From: an uncultured Faecalicatena sp.
GTDB taxonomy: Bacteria; Bacillota; Clostridia; Lachnospirales; Lachnospiraceae
Direction: 5' to 3'
Length of the DNA: 64,000 bases
Assembly (NCBI GenBank): GCA_948468385.1
Contig: CAOKHZ010000016.1
Location: 1-64,000, forward strand
In this document: positions 25,384-33,357 of the stretch, piece after piece
Layout of the letters: the number at the start of each line of letters is the position of its first letter
How positions within the stretch are numbered: the first letter of the stretch is position 1
Made by a program: the position numbers and the translations under genes
Notes under the pieces: generated by a model
What the model was told of the DNA's origin: nothing
The model's database searches: none
What the model saw: the letters and a program-made list of their open reading frames with translations, nothing else

Positions 25384-26922
25384 ATGTACTGTGGAAAGTG
25401 CGGGCAGGAACTGGAAGAGGGAAGCAGGTTCTGTACGAGATGTGGAAATTCGGTTGGACAAAAACCCGCATATCAAGAGACGGAAAACAAATCGGTAACA
25501 GAAAACTATTCGATGATGAAAGACATGTCCGTGATGGAAAATGAGTCGGGGACGAAAAACAAGGCGGGGACGGGGAAAAGAAGTAAAACTTACTGGGTCG
25601 TTGGTGTCTTACTTGTCGTTCTGATATTGTGTGGGGCGGGCGGCTTGGGATATTATCGTTCTTGCGTTGACCGGGAGCATGCCAATCAATATTATGCCCG
25701 CGTGTACAAAGGCGGAAAATGGGGCTATATTAATTTGTATAAAGAAGAGGTCATTTCCTGCAGATTCGATAAGGCGGATGATTTCAGGGATAATGGAACT
25801 GCCGTTGTGGGGAAAGTGAGCGGATACTATGAGGATGGTTCTAGTAAACACAAGTATGCATTGATTAATGCAGAGGGAGTACAACTTACGGAATTTAAAT
25901 ATTTTAGCATAGACGATTTTCAGGACAACGGTTTGGCACGAGTAGATGTGAGGGTGGGCTCCGAAGATGATCCTGACTGGATTTATGGCTATATAGATGC
26001 GGAAGGAAACGAAGTGATAGAGTGCAAATATGATAGTATCGGAGAGTTTTCTTCTAATGGTATCGTTTGTGCAAAAATTGACGGATATGCCATATTTCTT
26101 GACGAGAAAGGAAATAGGGCAATTGAGGATACATATGAGGATGCTGGAGAATTTGGCGATAATGGTCTTGCGCCGATAGAAAAAGATGGGTATTGGGGAT
26201 ATATTGACGAATTCGGGAATGTCGTGATTCCATGCAAATATAGTTGGGCAACAAGTTTTGAGGACTCTGAGTTGGCTCGAGTTGAAAATAAAAGTGGAAA
26301 ATATGGTTACATTGACTCTAACGGTGAAGTGGTCATTCCATTTGAATTCGACTATGCATATCCTTTTTCAGAAGGGGTTGCGGTGGTGAGCAAGGGAAAC
26401 GATTTCTCAGACATGAAATATGGCTTGATAGATATGCGTGGCAATTTGATTTTGGATTACGAATTCGATTATTTGGGGAGTTTTGGGGTGGATTTTGAAG
26501 GATTGGCAAAGGCGAAATTTGACCGTGAAAATGGGATGGGATCTGGCCTGATAAATAAGTCGGGAGAGGTTGTGCTGCCGATGGAGTATGAACTTATTGG
26601 CCGGCCGCGAAAATATGTGGACGGGACGGAATATGGTATTGTTTATAGGGAAAAAGCCACTATAAATGGGCATTATAGGTTAATAAAACCGGAAATTATT
26701 AATGGAAAAGGGGAAATCGTGTTTTCTTATGAAGAGTATATGGAGATGTTGGCGGACAGTTGGAGAGATGTGGAACAAGATGGTTTTTTGAGTCCGTATG
26801 GCGATAACGGTTGGGCCGTATGTGGGGATGGGTTTTATACCTATTGGTTTGACGAGGAAGGGAAAGTATGGTTGATTTCGGATGAGTATGATTTGGCAGG
26901 AGAATTTATAAAGGTGAGATAG
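25384..26922 (+). CDS. Zinc-ribbon membrane protein with extracellular WG repeats
   Basis: A 512-residue protein. An N-terminal zinc ribbon (CGKC...FCTRCG, residues 3-20) is cytoplasmic; a membrane helix lies near 63-88; the outside part has six or more WG repeats such as KWGYINLYKEEVISC, IYGYIDAEGNEVIEC, YWGYIDEFGNVVIPC and KYGYIDSNGEVVIPF. The layout suggests outside sensing tied to a metal-binding tail inside. Gene start follows AGGAGG. It shares its zinc ribbon with the next two genes and its repeats with the Tad-locus gene at 15094. Confidence 0.85.
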   Translation: MYCGKCGQELEEGSRFCTRCGNSVGQKPAYQETENKSVTENYSMMKDMSVMENESGTKNKAGTGKRSKTYWVVGVLLVVLILCGAGGLGYYRSCVDREHANQYYARVYKGGKWGYINLYKEEVISCRFDKADDFRDNGTAVVGKVSGYYEDGSSKHKYALINAEGVQLTEFKYFSIDDFQDNGLARVDVRVGSEDDPDWIYGYIDAEGNEVIECKYDSIGEFSSNGIVCAKIDGYAIFLDEKGNRAIEDTYEDAGEFGDNGLAPIEKDGYWGYIDEFGNVVIPCKYSWATSFEDSELARVENKSGKYGYIDSNGEVVIPFEFDYAYPFSEGVAVVSKGNDFSDMKYGLIDMRGNLILDYEFDYLGSFGVDFEGLAKAKFDRENGMGSGLINKSGEVVLPMEYELIGRPRKYVDGTEYGIVYREKATINGHYRLIKPEIINGKGEIVFSYEEYMEMLADSWRDVEQDGFLSPYGDNGWAVCGDGFYTYWFDEEGKVWLISDEYDLAGEFIKVR

Positions 26923-26952
26923 ATTTTATAAAAACAGAGGAGGATGAGAAAA

Positions 26953-27471
26953 ATGTACTGTGGAAAATGTGGAACAGAAAATCAGGATGGTGCCAAGTTT
27001 TGTAAAGGCTGCGGGGCAACGCTTGGGAGGTCGGCGCAAGCTTCTGCGAGCGGGGAGGAGCAAACTATCTATCTGGGGCAAGACGGAGCCTCTGTAAATT
27101 ACCAGGCCGGAGCACTGCAAGGCGAAGTGCAAGAAGGACAAGATGCATGGCAAGAACAAAACGAACAGCAAAGGCGAGATATGTTGTTAGATAACCTTTT
27201 AAAAAAGGCGGCGACTGAGCAGCGAGAACCAATCATACCATCTGGTTATGAACCAATCGGGATGTGGGGATATTTCGGATATTCCTTGCTTTTTAGCATT
27301 CCACTTGTAGGATTGATTATGCAATTGATATTTGCGTTTGGCGGGACGAGCAATATTAATTTGAGAAATTTTGCAAGAGCGCAATTTTGTGTCGTCATTT
27401 TATGGAGTGCCGTAGTTCTCATATTCCTGATGCCGGTTATTTCTTCCTTTATGAGTTATATGAGATGGTAA
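26953..27471 (+). CDS. Zinc-ribbon protein with two membrane segments
   Basis: A 172-residue protein with a zinc ribbon MYCGKCG...FCKGCG at the very N-terminus, a Gln/Glu-rich linker, and a C-terminal pair of hydrophobic segments (about 107-128 and 140-163). The ATG at 26953 is preferred over 26944 because GAGGAGG ends ten bases before it. Function unknown; it follows the WG-repeat gene by 30 bases and is likely co-transcribed. Confidence 0.75.
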   Translation: MYCGKCGTENQDGAKFCKGCGATLGRSAQASASGEEQTIYLGQDGASVNYQAGALQGEVQEGQDAWQEQNEQQRRDMLLDNLLKKAATEQREPIIPSGYEPIGMWGYFGYSLLFSIPLVGLIMQLIFAFGGTSNINLRNFARAQFCVVILWSAVVLIFLMPVISSFMSYMRW

Positions 27472-27591
27472 TACATTTAAGATGAAAAAGAAAAAGCGAT
27501 GTCACGATTCATGGGGCCGTGCGCTTCGCCGCAAGGCCTTCGGTCGATAAAGCGATTGTGAATAGCGGAAAAAACGTGGAGGGAGTTTGAG

Positions 27592-28410
27592 ATGGCATTT
27601 TTAGACGATATCGGGAAAAAAATTGGCATGGCGGGGCAGACCGCGGCACAAAAGGCAATGGTAATGACGGACGTTGCCCGCATCAATGCGGACATTGCCG
27701 AAGAAGAAAAAAAGATGGATAACAATTATTTACAAATCGGGAAATTATACGTATCTTTGCATGCGGAAGATTGGGAGAAGGAATTCGACGGCATGATAAC
27801 GGCGATAAGGGAGTCGGAACATAGAATAAAGAGTTATCATGAGCGGATTCAAAGTATCAGGGGTGTGGTGCGCTGTGAACGGTGCGGCGCGGAAGTGGCA
27901 AATACGGCCTCATTTTGCAATTCGTGTGGAGCTGCCATGCCGAGAAGGGTACAAGCAGTAAGTCAGGAACACGTGCGGACATGTTCCAAGTGTGGCGCGA
28001 GGATAGATGATGACAATCGATTTTGTACGGTTTGTGGTACGCCGGTTACAATGACGCAACAAGTGGAAGAGCAGTTGGTACGGCGAATGGAAACAAGACC
28101 GCAGGTACAACACACGGAAATCGAGCAACCAATGGTACAACGTATGGGAGAACAATCATTGGTACGAAGTCAAATGTATGACGAAGAAACGCAAATGTTG
28201 ATGACAGAAGGGCAAAATGGGACGGCGGAACAGTTGGAACAAAGTGCGGCAACGGAACAATTGGGGCAAAATATGACGTCAGAATCATGGATACAACAAA
28301 CGCCGGAAATGCCGGTACAAGGTGATACGATGCTGGTTTGTGCGAATTGCCATGCGTATGTGGAGCCAGACATGCTTTTCTGTACGGAATGCGGACAAAA
28401 ACTAAAGTAA
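27592..28410 (+). CDS. Cytoplasmic protein with three zinc ribbons
   Basis: A 272-residue protein without membrane segments. Residues 1-85 are helical (coiled-coil-like, AEEEKKMDNNYLQIGKLY). Three CxxC...CxxC zinc ribbons follow: CERC...FCNSCG (~88-106), CSKC...FCTVCG (~126-145) and a C-terminal CANC...FCTECG. Between the second and third is a Gln/Met/Glu-rich linker. Role unknown. The 120-base spacer upstream shows no clear promoter or terminator. Confidence 0.78.
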   Translation: MAFLDDIGKKIGMAGQTAAQKAMVMTDVARINADIAEEEKKMDNNYLQIGKLYVSLHAEDWEKEFDGMITAIRESEHRIKSYHERIQSIRGVVRCERCGAEVANTASFCNSCGAAMPRRVQAVSQEHVRTCSKCGARIDDDNRFCTVCGTPVTMTQQVEEQLVRRMETRPQVQHTEIEQPMVQRMGEQSLVRSQMYDEETQMLMTEGQNGTAEQLEQSAATEQLGQNMTSESWIQQTPEMPVQGDTMLVCANCHAYVEPDMLFCTECGQKLK

Positions 28411-28487
28411 TAAAGAATAAACAGATAACATTTTATTGATAAAAATAAACGGATAAAGAAAGAACGGACAAAGGGAGAGAATGAAAC

Positions 28488-28907
28488 ATGCAAAGGACGA
28501 AGTTGGGAATTTCAGCTGGATTATTGGGAGCGGCAATTTGTTTTTCAGGGCTTTTTGGCGGCTATCTGCTTACGGGGATCCTTGTCGGATACGTTTTGCT
28601 GTTTGAAGAAAACATCTGGTTGCGGAAATCGGCTGTAAAAACATTCGCATTAATGATTGGTTTTTCTTTGATGTCGGCGGTGATAGGATTGCTTCCGAGC
28701 GCGATTAATATGGTGAATGACATCTTTATGATGTTTGGCGGCTTTTTTTCAATAGGTTTTATTACGAATTTTATTGCGGCCATTCTGACGTTGTTGGACA
28801 TGATTAAAACAATTTTGCTGGTTGTGATGGGAGCGAGAGCCGTCACACAAGGAACCGTTGCCATTCCGGTGATTGACAATCTGATAAATAAGCATATGGG
28901 GAATTGA
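28488..28907 (+). CDS. Small polytopic membrane protein
   Basis: A 139-residue very hydrophobic protein with about four membrane segments (near 8-38, 48-70, 78-100 and 100-120). No motif of a known transporter or enzyme is seen. The ribosome site is AGGGAGAG. It stands four bases before the next gene and is probably co-translated with it. Confidence 0.65.
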   Translation: MQRTKLGISAGLLGAAICFSGLFGGYLLTGILVGYVLLFEENIWLRKSAVKTFALMIGFSLMSAVIGLLPSAINMVNDIFMMFGGFFSIGFITNFIAAILTLLDMIKTILLVVMGARAVTQGTVAIPVIDNLINKHMGN

Positions 28908-28911
28908 GCGG

Positions 28912-29985
28912 ATGAGAAAAAAGAGTGTTTTGAAAATTGTTATCGCTTTGTTGGCGGCAATGAATTTGGTGGTGTACATAACGGGAATTGTTGCTTATTT
29001 TGACATCGTGGAAATTCCATTCCTGGATTCGATTTTGGGACATTTTCAAACGGAAGATGTAGATGAAGAAAATGAATTGGAAGCGGAAGCTCCTTTGGAA
29101 AATCAGGATGATGAGAAGACGTTGACTGAGGATGAAAATGATTCTAAGCAGCCCGTGTCCGAGGAGTGGAAGCAGGCATATCTCGACCTTATGAAAAAGC
29201 CGGGTGGTGACAACGTGAAGTATAAGCTGGTATATATCGATGACGATGATATTCCCGAATTATATATATTGGGTAATACTGTTGCCCAAGGTGACATGTT
29301 GTGTACCTATAGAGAGGGAGAGGTATGGGGAATGCATATGTATAATTATGGGTTATCCTATTTGGAGCGGCAGAATAGCTTTTGTGATAGCGGCGGGCGC
29401 ATGGATTCGTATTTTGATTATGTGTATTCCTTGGAAGATGAGGGCGCGATTATGTGGCATAAAGGCGAGTTTGGCGCAGGAGGCACTCGTGTCCAATATG
29501 ACAAAGAAGGAAATTTCATTTATGAGTATAGATGGGATGGAACTGTGGTTTCCGAGAAAGAATATGAGACGAATTTAAAAAAGGTGTATGACGAATCGAA
29601 AGCGAAGTTAGGATATGAAGGGGCATGTAGTCGGGATGAAATGAGGGAAATCATTGAAAGGATGGGAATGTCCTCGTCCGTAATGGAAGATGAAAAAAAG
29701 AGTGAAAATTCGGCAGAGAAGGAATCAGGAGTAGATGGAAATTATGTGGCAGAGCGAGTGGTTGCATCGGGAGAATGCGTTTCGCTTGAGACGGTATATT
29801 TTAGAGGGGATGCCTCAGCGTTTAATGTTGACGAGGAGCAGTTTGACATAGGGACGGATAGAAAGTCAACCTTTGCGTGGGACACGGTGACGATATACTA
29901 TCCAGCTAATTATCCGACGTGGACTGAGGAAAAATTACAGGATGAATATGGGGGATGGCTTACTTGGCGGCCTTGGAAGCCATAA
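28912..29985 (+). CDS. Membrane-anchored extracytoplasmic protein with an LRR-protein-like C-terminal motif
   Basis: A 357-residue protein: N-terminal membrane helix (about 7-30), acidic linker, and a globular outside part of unknown fold (about 80-245). The C-terminal 65 residues (YFRGDASAF...TVTIYYPANYPTWTEEKL...YGGWLTW) match the stretch that follows the leucine-rich repeats in the BspA-like proteins at 18336 and 20419 (FKGDAPEF...VYYPKNNLTWTADKM...YGGRLTWVAYG). This suggests a recombined or shared binding module. Function unknown. Confidence 0.68.
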   Translation: MRKKSVLKIVIALLAAMNLVVYITGIVAYFDIVEIPFLDSILGHFQTEDVDEENELEAEAPLENQDDEKTLTEDENDSKQPVSEEWKQAYLDLMKKPGGDNVKYKLVYIDDDDIPELYILGNTVAQGDMLCTYREGEVWGMHMYNYGLSYLERQNSFCDSGGRMDSYFDYVYSLEDEGAIMWHKGEFGAGGTRVQYDKEGNFIYEYRWDGTVVSEKEYETNLKKVYDESKAKLGYEGACSRDEMREIIERMGMSSSVMEDEKKSENSAEKESGVDGNYVAERVVASGECVSLETVYFRGDASAFNVDEEQFDIGTDRKSTFAWDTVTIYYPANYPTWTEEKLQDEYGGWLTWRPWKP

Positions 29986-30064
29986 AGTACGAGGAAAGAA
30001 GATAAGAAATTTGAGTGATTGTTTGAAGGGTGTGAAGAAGTTACAAAATGGAGCGGAGGATGGC

Positions 30065-31747
30065 ATGCCGAAAAGTCAGAAGAATTATTTATATTGGTTT
30101 TTGTTAATGATAATCGTGTGCTCCGGCGTGGCCGGAGGAGGGTATTTTTGTTATGTGTCGGCGGTGGCATCCGTCGTTCTTATGTCGGCGGTGGTCTGTT
30201 TCCTGGTACGTACGGGTTGTTTTAGCATATCCCTTGACTGGAACCTTGTGGCAATCGCCGTATTGGTATTCGGATATTTTGTGGTTGGCTTGTGGGCGGT
30301 TGATTCCGGCATGGCTTTGATGGGGGGCATCAAATTTCTGCCGGTTTTTCTTTACTTTTTTCTTATGTGCCAGGCGTTGGAGGAGAGGGAGCGTCTGATA
30401 CGATTTTTGCCGGTTTTGGGAAGTCTGATGACCCTATTTTCCTTCGTGATGATGCAATTTCCCGTATTTTTGCCCTATGTTTCTGTTGCGGGAAGGCTGG
30501 CCGGATTTTTCCAATATCCAAATACATACGCCTTGTTTTTGCTAGTATGCTTGTTGATTTCAATCTATCAGATTCATCTCGAACATGTTGACTGGATGCT
30601 TGTCGTCCATATTCTCGCCGCCCTGACAGGAATTTACCTGAGTGGGAGCCGGACGGTCATGGCTTTGGCCGTGGCCACGTTCTTTTTGCTCTTTCTTTTT
30701 AAAAAGGAGCTGCGCAAATATGCCGCATTGTGCGTGGGAATCTTTTTAATCGCGGTCATGATTTTGGCCTTTTGCGGATTTGGAGAGGGAATCTATAGGC
30801 GGCTGTTGGTTTTGGCGGGAAACGCAAGTACGTTTTTGGGAAGGCTTTTGTATGACTGGGATGCATTGAAAATGATTGCGGCGCATCCTTTCGGAATGGG
30901 ATATTATGGGTACTATTTTGTACAACAAGAAATGCAGACGGGGGTCTATTCCGTGGTGAATGCCCATAATGAATTTCTGCAGATTATGTTGGACATTGGA
31001 ATTGTTCCCGCGATTCTGATGTATGGTGCCATCCTTCGTTCCATATTGTCAAAAAACACATCGGAAAGAAACAAGGTCGTCTTGTTGGTCATGTTCCTGC
31101 ACGGTTTGTTTGATTATGACTTTCAGTTTTTGGCATTGTATTTTGTATTGTTGTTATTCTTGGACGTGCGAAATATAAAGAAAGTAAAAATATCCGTGCT
31201 GACGAAGGGAACGGCCGTGGCAGCCTTGGCCGTCCTTGTCGTTCTGTCCGGCGTGGTCGGGACTTCGGAATTTTTATATGTTAATAGAAAACCGGAAGCA
31301 GCGGTCAGGATTTATGGTGGAAATACCCTGGCGAAGATGGAATTATTGAGTTTGGCGGAAGAGGCAGATGAGTTGGAGGAACTGGCGGATTCGATTTTGG
31401 AGGGCAACAGCCATGTTTCGGTCGCTTACAGTGCAAGGGCACGGGCTGCGTTCGCGAGAGGGGACGTGGAGGCGTTTGTTGAAAACAAGCTTACGGCGAT
31501 TCGACTGGCACCGTACCAGTATGAGGAATATCTGGATTATCTGGCCGCCCTGGTTTATAGTGTAAAGCTCTATCGCGAGGCAGGAGATGAAGAGAGCGCG
31601 AAATTTTGCGTGGAGCGGGCAAAGGAGATTCCCCGGATGCTGGAGGAGGTAAAGGAGAGGACGAGTAGTTTGGCGTGGATGATTAATGACCGGCCGGAGG
31701 TGACATTGTCCGAAGAAAACATGAGGTTAATCGAGGAAATGGAATGA
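30065..31747 (+). CDS. O-antigen ligase/polymerase-like membrane protein with C-terminal helical domain
   Basis: A 560-residue protein with about 11-12 membrane segments in residues 8-425 and a cytoplasmic or outside helical, TPR-like tail. Features of the Wzy/O-antigen ligase family are visible: SGSRTVMALAVATF and the periplasmic-loop motif NAHNEFLQIMLDIGI. An in-frame ATG at 29942 overlaps the previous gene; GGAGG at 30055-30059 supports 30065. The next gene, a transpeptidase, begins inside the stop codon (ATGA at 31744), so the two are translationally coupled. It probably polymerises or transfers a surface glycan; the substrate is unknown. Confidence 0.82.
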   Translation: MPKSQKNYLYWFLLMIIVCSGVAGGGYFCYVSAVASVVLMSAVVCFLVRTGCFSISLDWNLVAIAVLVFGYFVVGLWAVDSGMALMGGIKFLPVFLYFFLMCQALEERERLIRFLPVLGSLMTLFSFVMMQFPVFLPYVSVAGRLAGFFQYPNTYALFLLVCLLISIYQIHLEHVDWMLVVHILAALTGIYLSGSRTVMALAVATFFLLFLFKKELRKYAALCVGIFLIAVMILAFCGFGEGIYRRLLVLAGNASTFLGRLLYDWDALKMIAAHPFGMGYYGYYFVQQEMQTGVYSVVNAHNEFLQIMLDIGIVPAILMYGAILRSILSKNTSERNKVVLLVMFLHGLFDYDFQFLALYFVLLLFLDVRNIKKVKISVLTKGTAVAALAVLVVLSGVVGTSEFLYVNRKPEAAVRIYGGNTLAKMELLSLAEEADELEELADSILEGNSHVSVAYSARARAAFARGDVEAFVENKLTAIRLAPYQYEEYLDYLAALVYSVKLYREAGDEESAKFCVERAKEIPRMLEEVKERTSSLAWMINDRPEVTLSEENMRLIEEME

Positions 31748-33141
31748 ATAGAAAGAGAATTGTGGGCGCAGTGGCCGTATCCGCAGCTTGTGCGTTGCTT
31801 GCATGTGTCGGCCATGTTTTGAGCGTGGAGAAAAATGGTGTCGTCGTGGATGCCGAAGGAAATGAAATTGCAAGGCTCATGTATGACAATCGGATGGATG
31901 ACGGCCAGACCGTCCGTTATGACTGCGAGGACGGATATGAGGCGTATATCGACCTTGCGTGCAGGGAGGCGGCAAAGATTCTGTGCGACCGGGAAGGCGT
32001 AAGGGAAGCGGAGGCGTTTCAAATGCTCGTGGAAGAGGAGATGACGATTCAAACGACGCTTTGTCAGGACGTGATGAAGGGGCTGTTGGACGTGTGCGGG
32101 GAAGAACAAACGCCTTCGGGAATATTGGTGTCTGAGAGGTGCGCGGCGGTCGGTGACACGAAAGGGCATATCCTGGCTTGTTATAGTCATTCGGTGGAAG
32201 ATGCGTCGCGTAATTACGTGACCTATCCGACCTATGCCGGATCGACAATCAAGTCCTTAAGCGTCTATGGGCCGGCGGTAGAAGACGATGTCGTCTGTTG
32301 GTCGGATCTATACATGGACAGTGCCTATTGCCGGATTGTAAATGCCGATGGGGAGGAAGCGGACTGGCCGGTAAATACGAGGAACTATACCAATAGAATG
32401 TGGACTGTCCAAGAGGCGTTGAAAAAATCAAATAATGCAATTGCGGTGAAAATATTAAAGGATTATGGCGTGGGAAATTCCTGCCGTTTCATCCGGGAAG
32501 CGTTTGGATTGAAGACGGAGGCGGAAGAACGGGCGGTTCTGGAGGGGAAGGAAGACGACGTGCTTTCAAATATCGCGTTGGGCTATCTGGAAGCGGGGGT
32601 CACCATGCGGGATTTGATGGGCGGGTATCAGACATTTGCAAATGGGGGCAGTTATACGCCGATGCATGCGGTTACTGCAATCAAGAGTGGGAGTGGTGCG
32701 GAATATTATAAGGAAGATTTTGAAGTGACCCGGGTTTTTTCGGCGGAAACGGCTTATATTATGAACCGGATGTTAAAGACGGTCGTCGAAGAAGGGGGAA
32801 CGGGAGCGGCGGCCTTCATTGAGGGATTGGATATCTGTGGAAAGACGGGAACCAGCGATGAGTCCAGGGATAATTGGTTCGTGGGGATGACCCCGGAATA
32901 TGTCTGCGCGGTGTGGTATCGACTGCCGAGGGCGGGAATGGAGAACGAATCACCAGCGGTATTTCGAGAAATCATGGAACGGATGGAACATCGGAAGGAA
33001 ATCGGGTATCAAAAACCGGAGGACGTGGTGGAGGTGGCATATTGCGAAAAGACGGGGCTGCTGGCAAATGATTTTTGCGTGGAACGGCAGAATGGGTATT
33101 ACAAAAAACAAAATATGCCGGAGAAATGTGACTGCAGATAG
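31744..33141 (+). CDS. Penicillin-binding protein, transpeptidase domain only
   Basis: A 465-residue class B-like penicillin-binding protein. An N-terminal membrane anchor (about 6-25) is followed by a short pedestal region and the transpeptidase domain with SxxK in AGSTIKSL (near residue 167), SxN in KKSNNAIA and KTG in CGKTGTSD. A glycosyltransferase domain is absent. It overlaps the upstream O-antigen-ligase-like gene by four bases. It should cross-link wall peptides or attach a polymer made by its partner; the second possibility is speculative. A 216-base leader region with a small ORF follows. Confidence 0.88.
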   Translation: MNRKRIVGAVAVSAACALLACVGHVLSVEKNGVVVDAEGNEIARLMYDNRMDDGQTVRYDCEDGYEAYIDLACREAAKILCDREGVREAEAFQMLVEEEMTIQTTLCQDVMKGLLDVCGEEQTPSGILVSERCAAVGDTKGHILACYSHSVEDASRNYVTYPTYAGSTIKSLSVYGPAVEDDVVCWSDLYMDSAYCRIVNADGEEADWPVNTRNYTNRMWTVQEALKKSNNAIAVKILKDYGVGNSCRFIREAFGLKTEAEERAVLEGKEDDVLSNIALGYLEAGVTMRDLMGGYQTFANGGSYTPMHAVTAIKSGSGAEYYKEDFEVTRVFSAETAYIMNRMLKTVVEEGGTGAAAFIEGLDICGKTGTSDESRDNWFVGMTPEYVCAVWYRLPRAGMENESPAVFREIMERMEHRKEIGYQKPEDVVEVAYCEKTGLLANDFCVERQNGYYKKQNMPEKCDCR

Positions 33142-33218
33142 CGGCGTAGGGATTTTGGTTATAAGGAATGGAAGTTCCTATAACATATGGGCAAATCGGC
33201 CGAACGGCCGGTAATGTT

Positions 33219-33334
33219 TTCAGGAACAGTTCACATTTTTGAATGGTTCCTGAATAAGGAGGTGGGAATGAAAAGGGAGCCATTGTATGGCAAAGAGTTT
33301 TGCTTTGGAAGAAAGGGCGGTTTTTGACACCGCC
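33219..33334 (+). promoter_or_regulatory. Leader with hairpins and a 19-codon upstream ORF
   Basis: TTCAGGAAC (33219-33227) pairs with GTTCCTGAA (33246-33254). A perfect ribosome site AAGGAGGTG follows directly, then ATG at 33268 opening a 19-codon ORF (MKREPLYGKEFCFGRKGGF) that ends at 33327. A second hairpin, GGCGGT (33316-33321) with ACCGCC (33329-33334), holds that stop codon in its loop. The LRR gene starts 30 bases later. The layout suggests a leader-peptide switch; this is inferred. Confidence 0.4.
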
Positions 33335-33357
33335 AAAGAAAGGAGAAAGTTTAAAAC

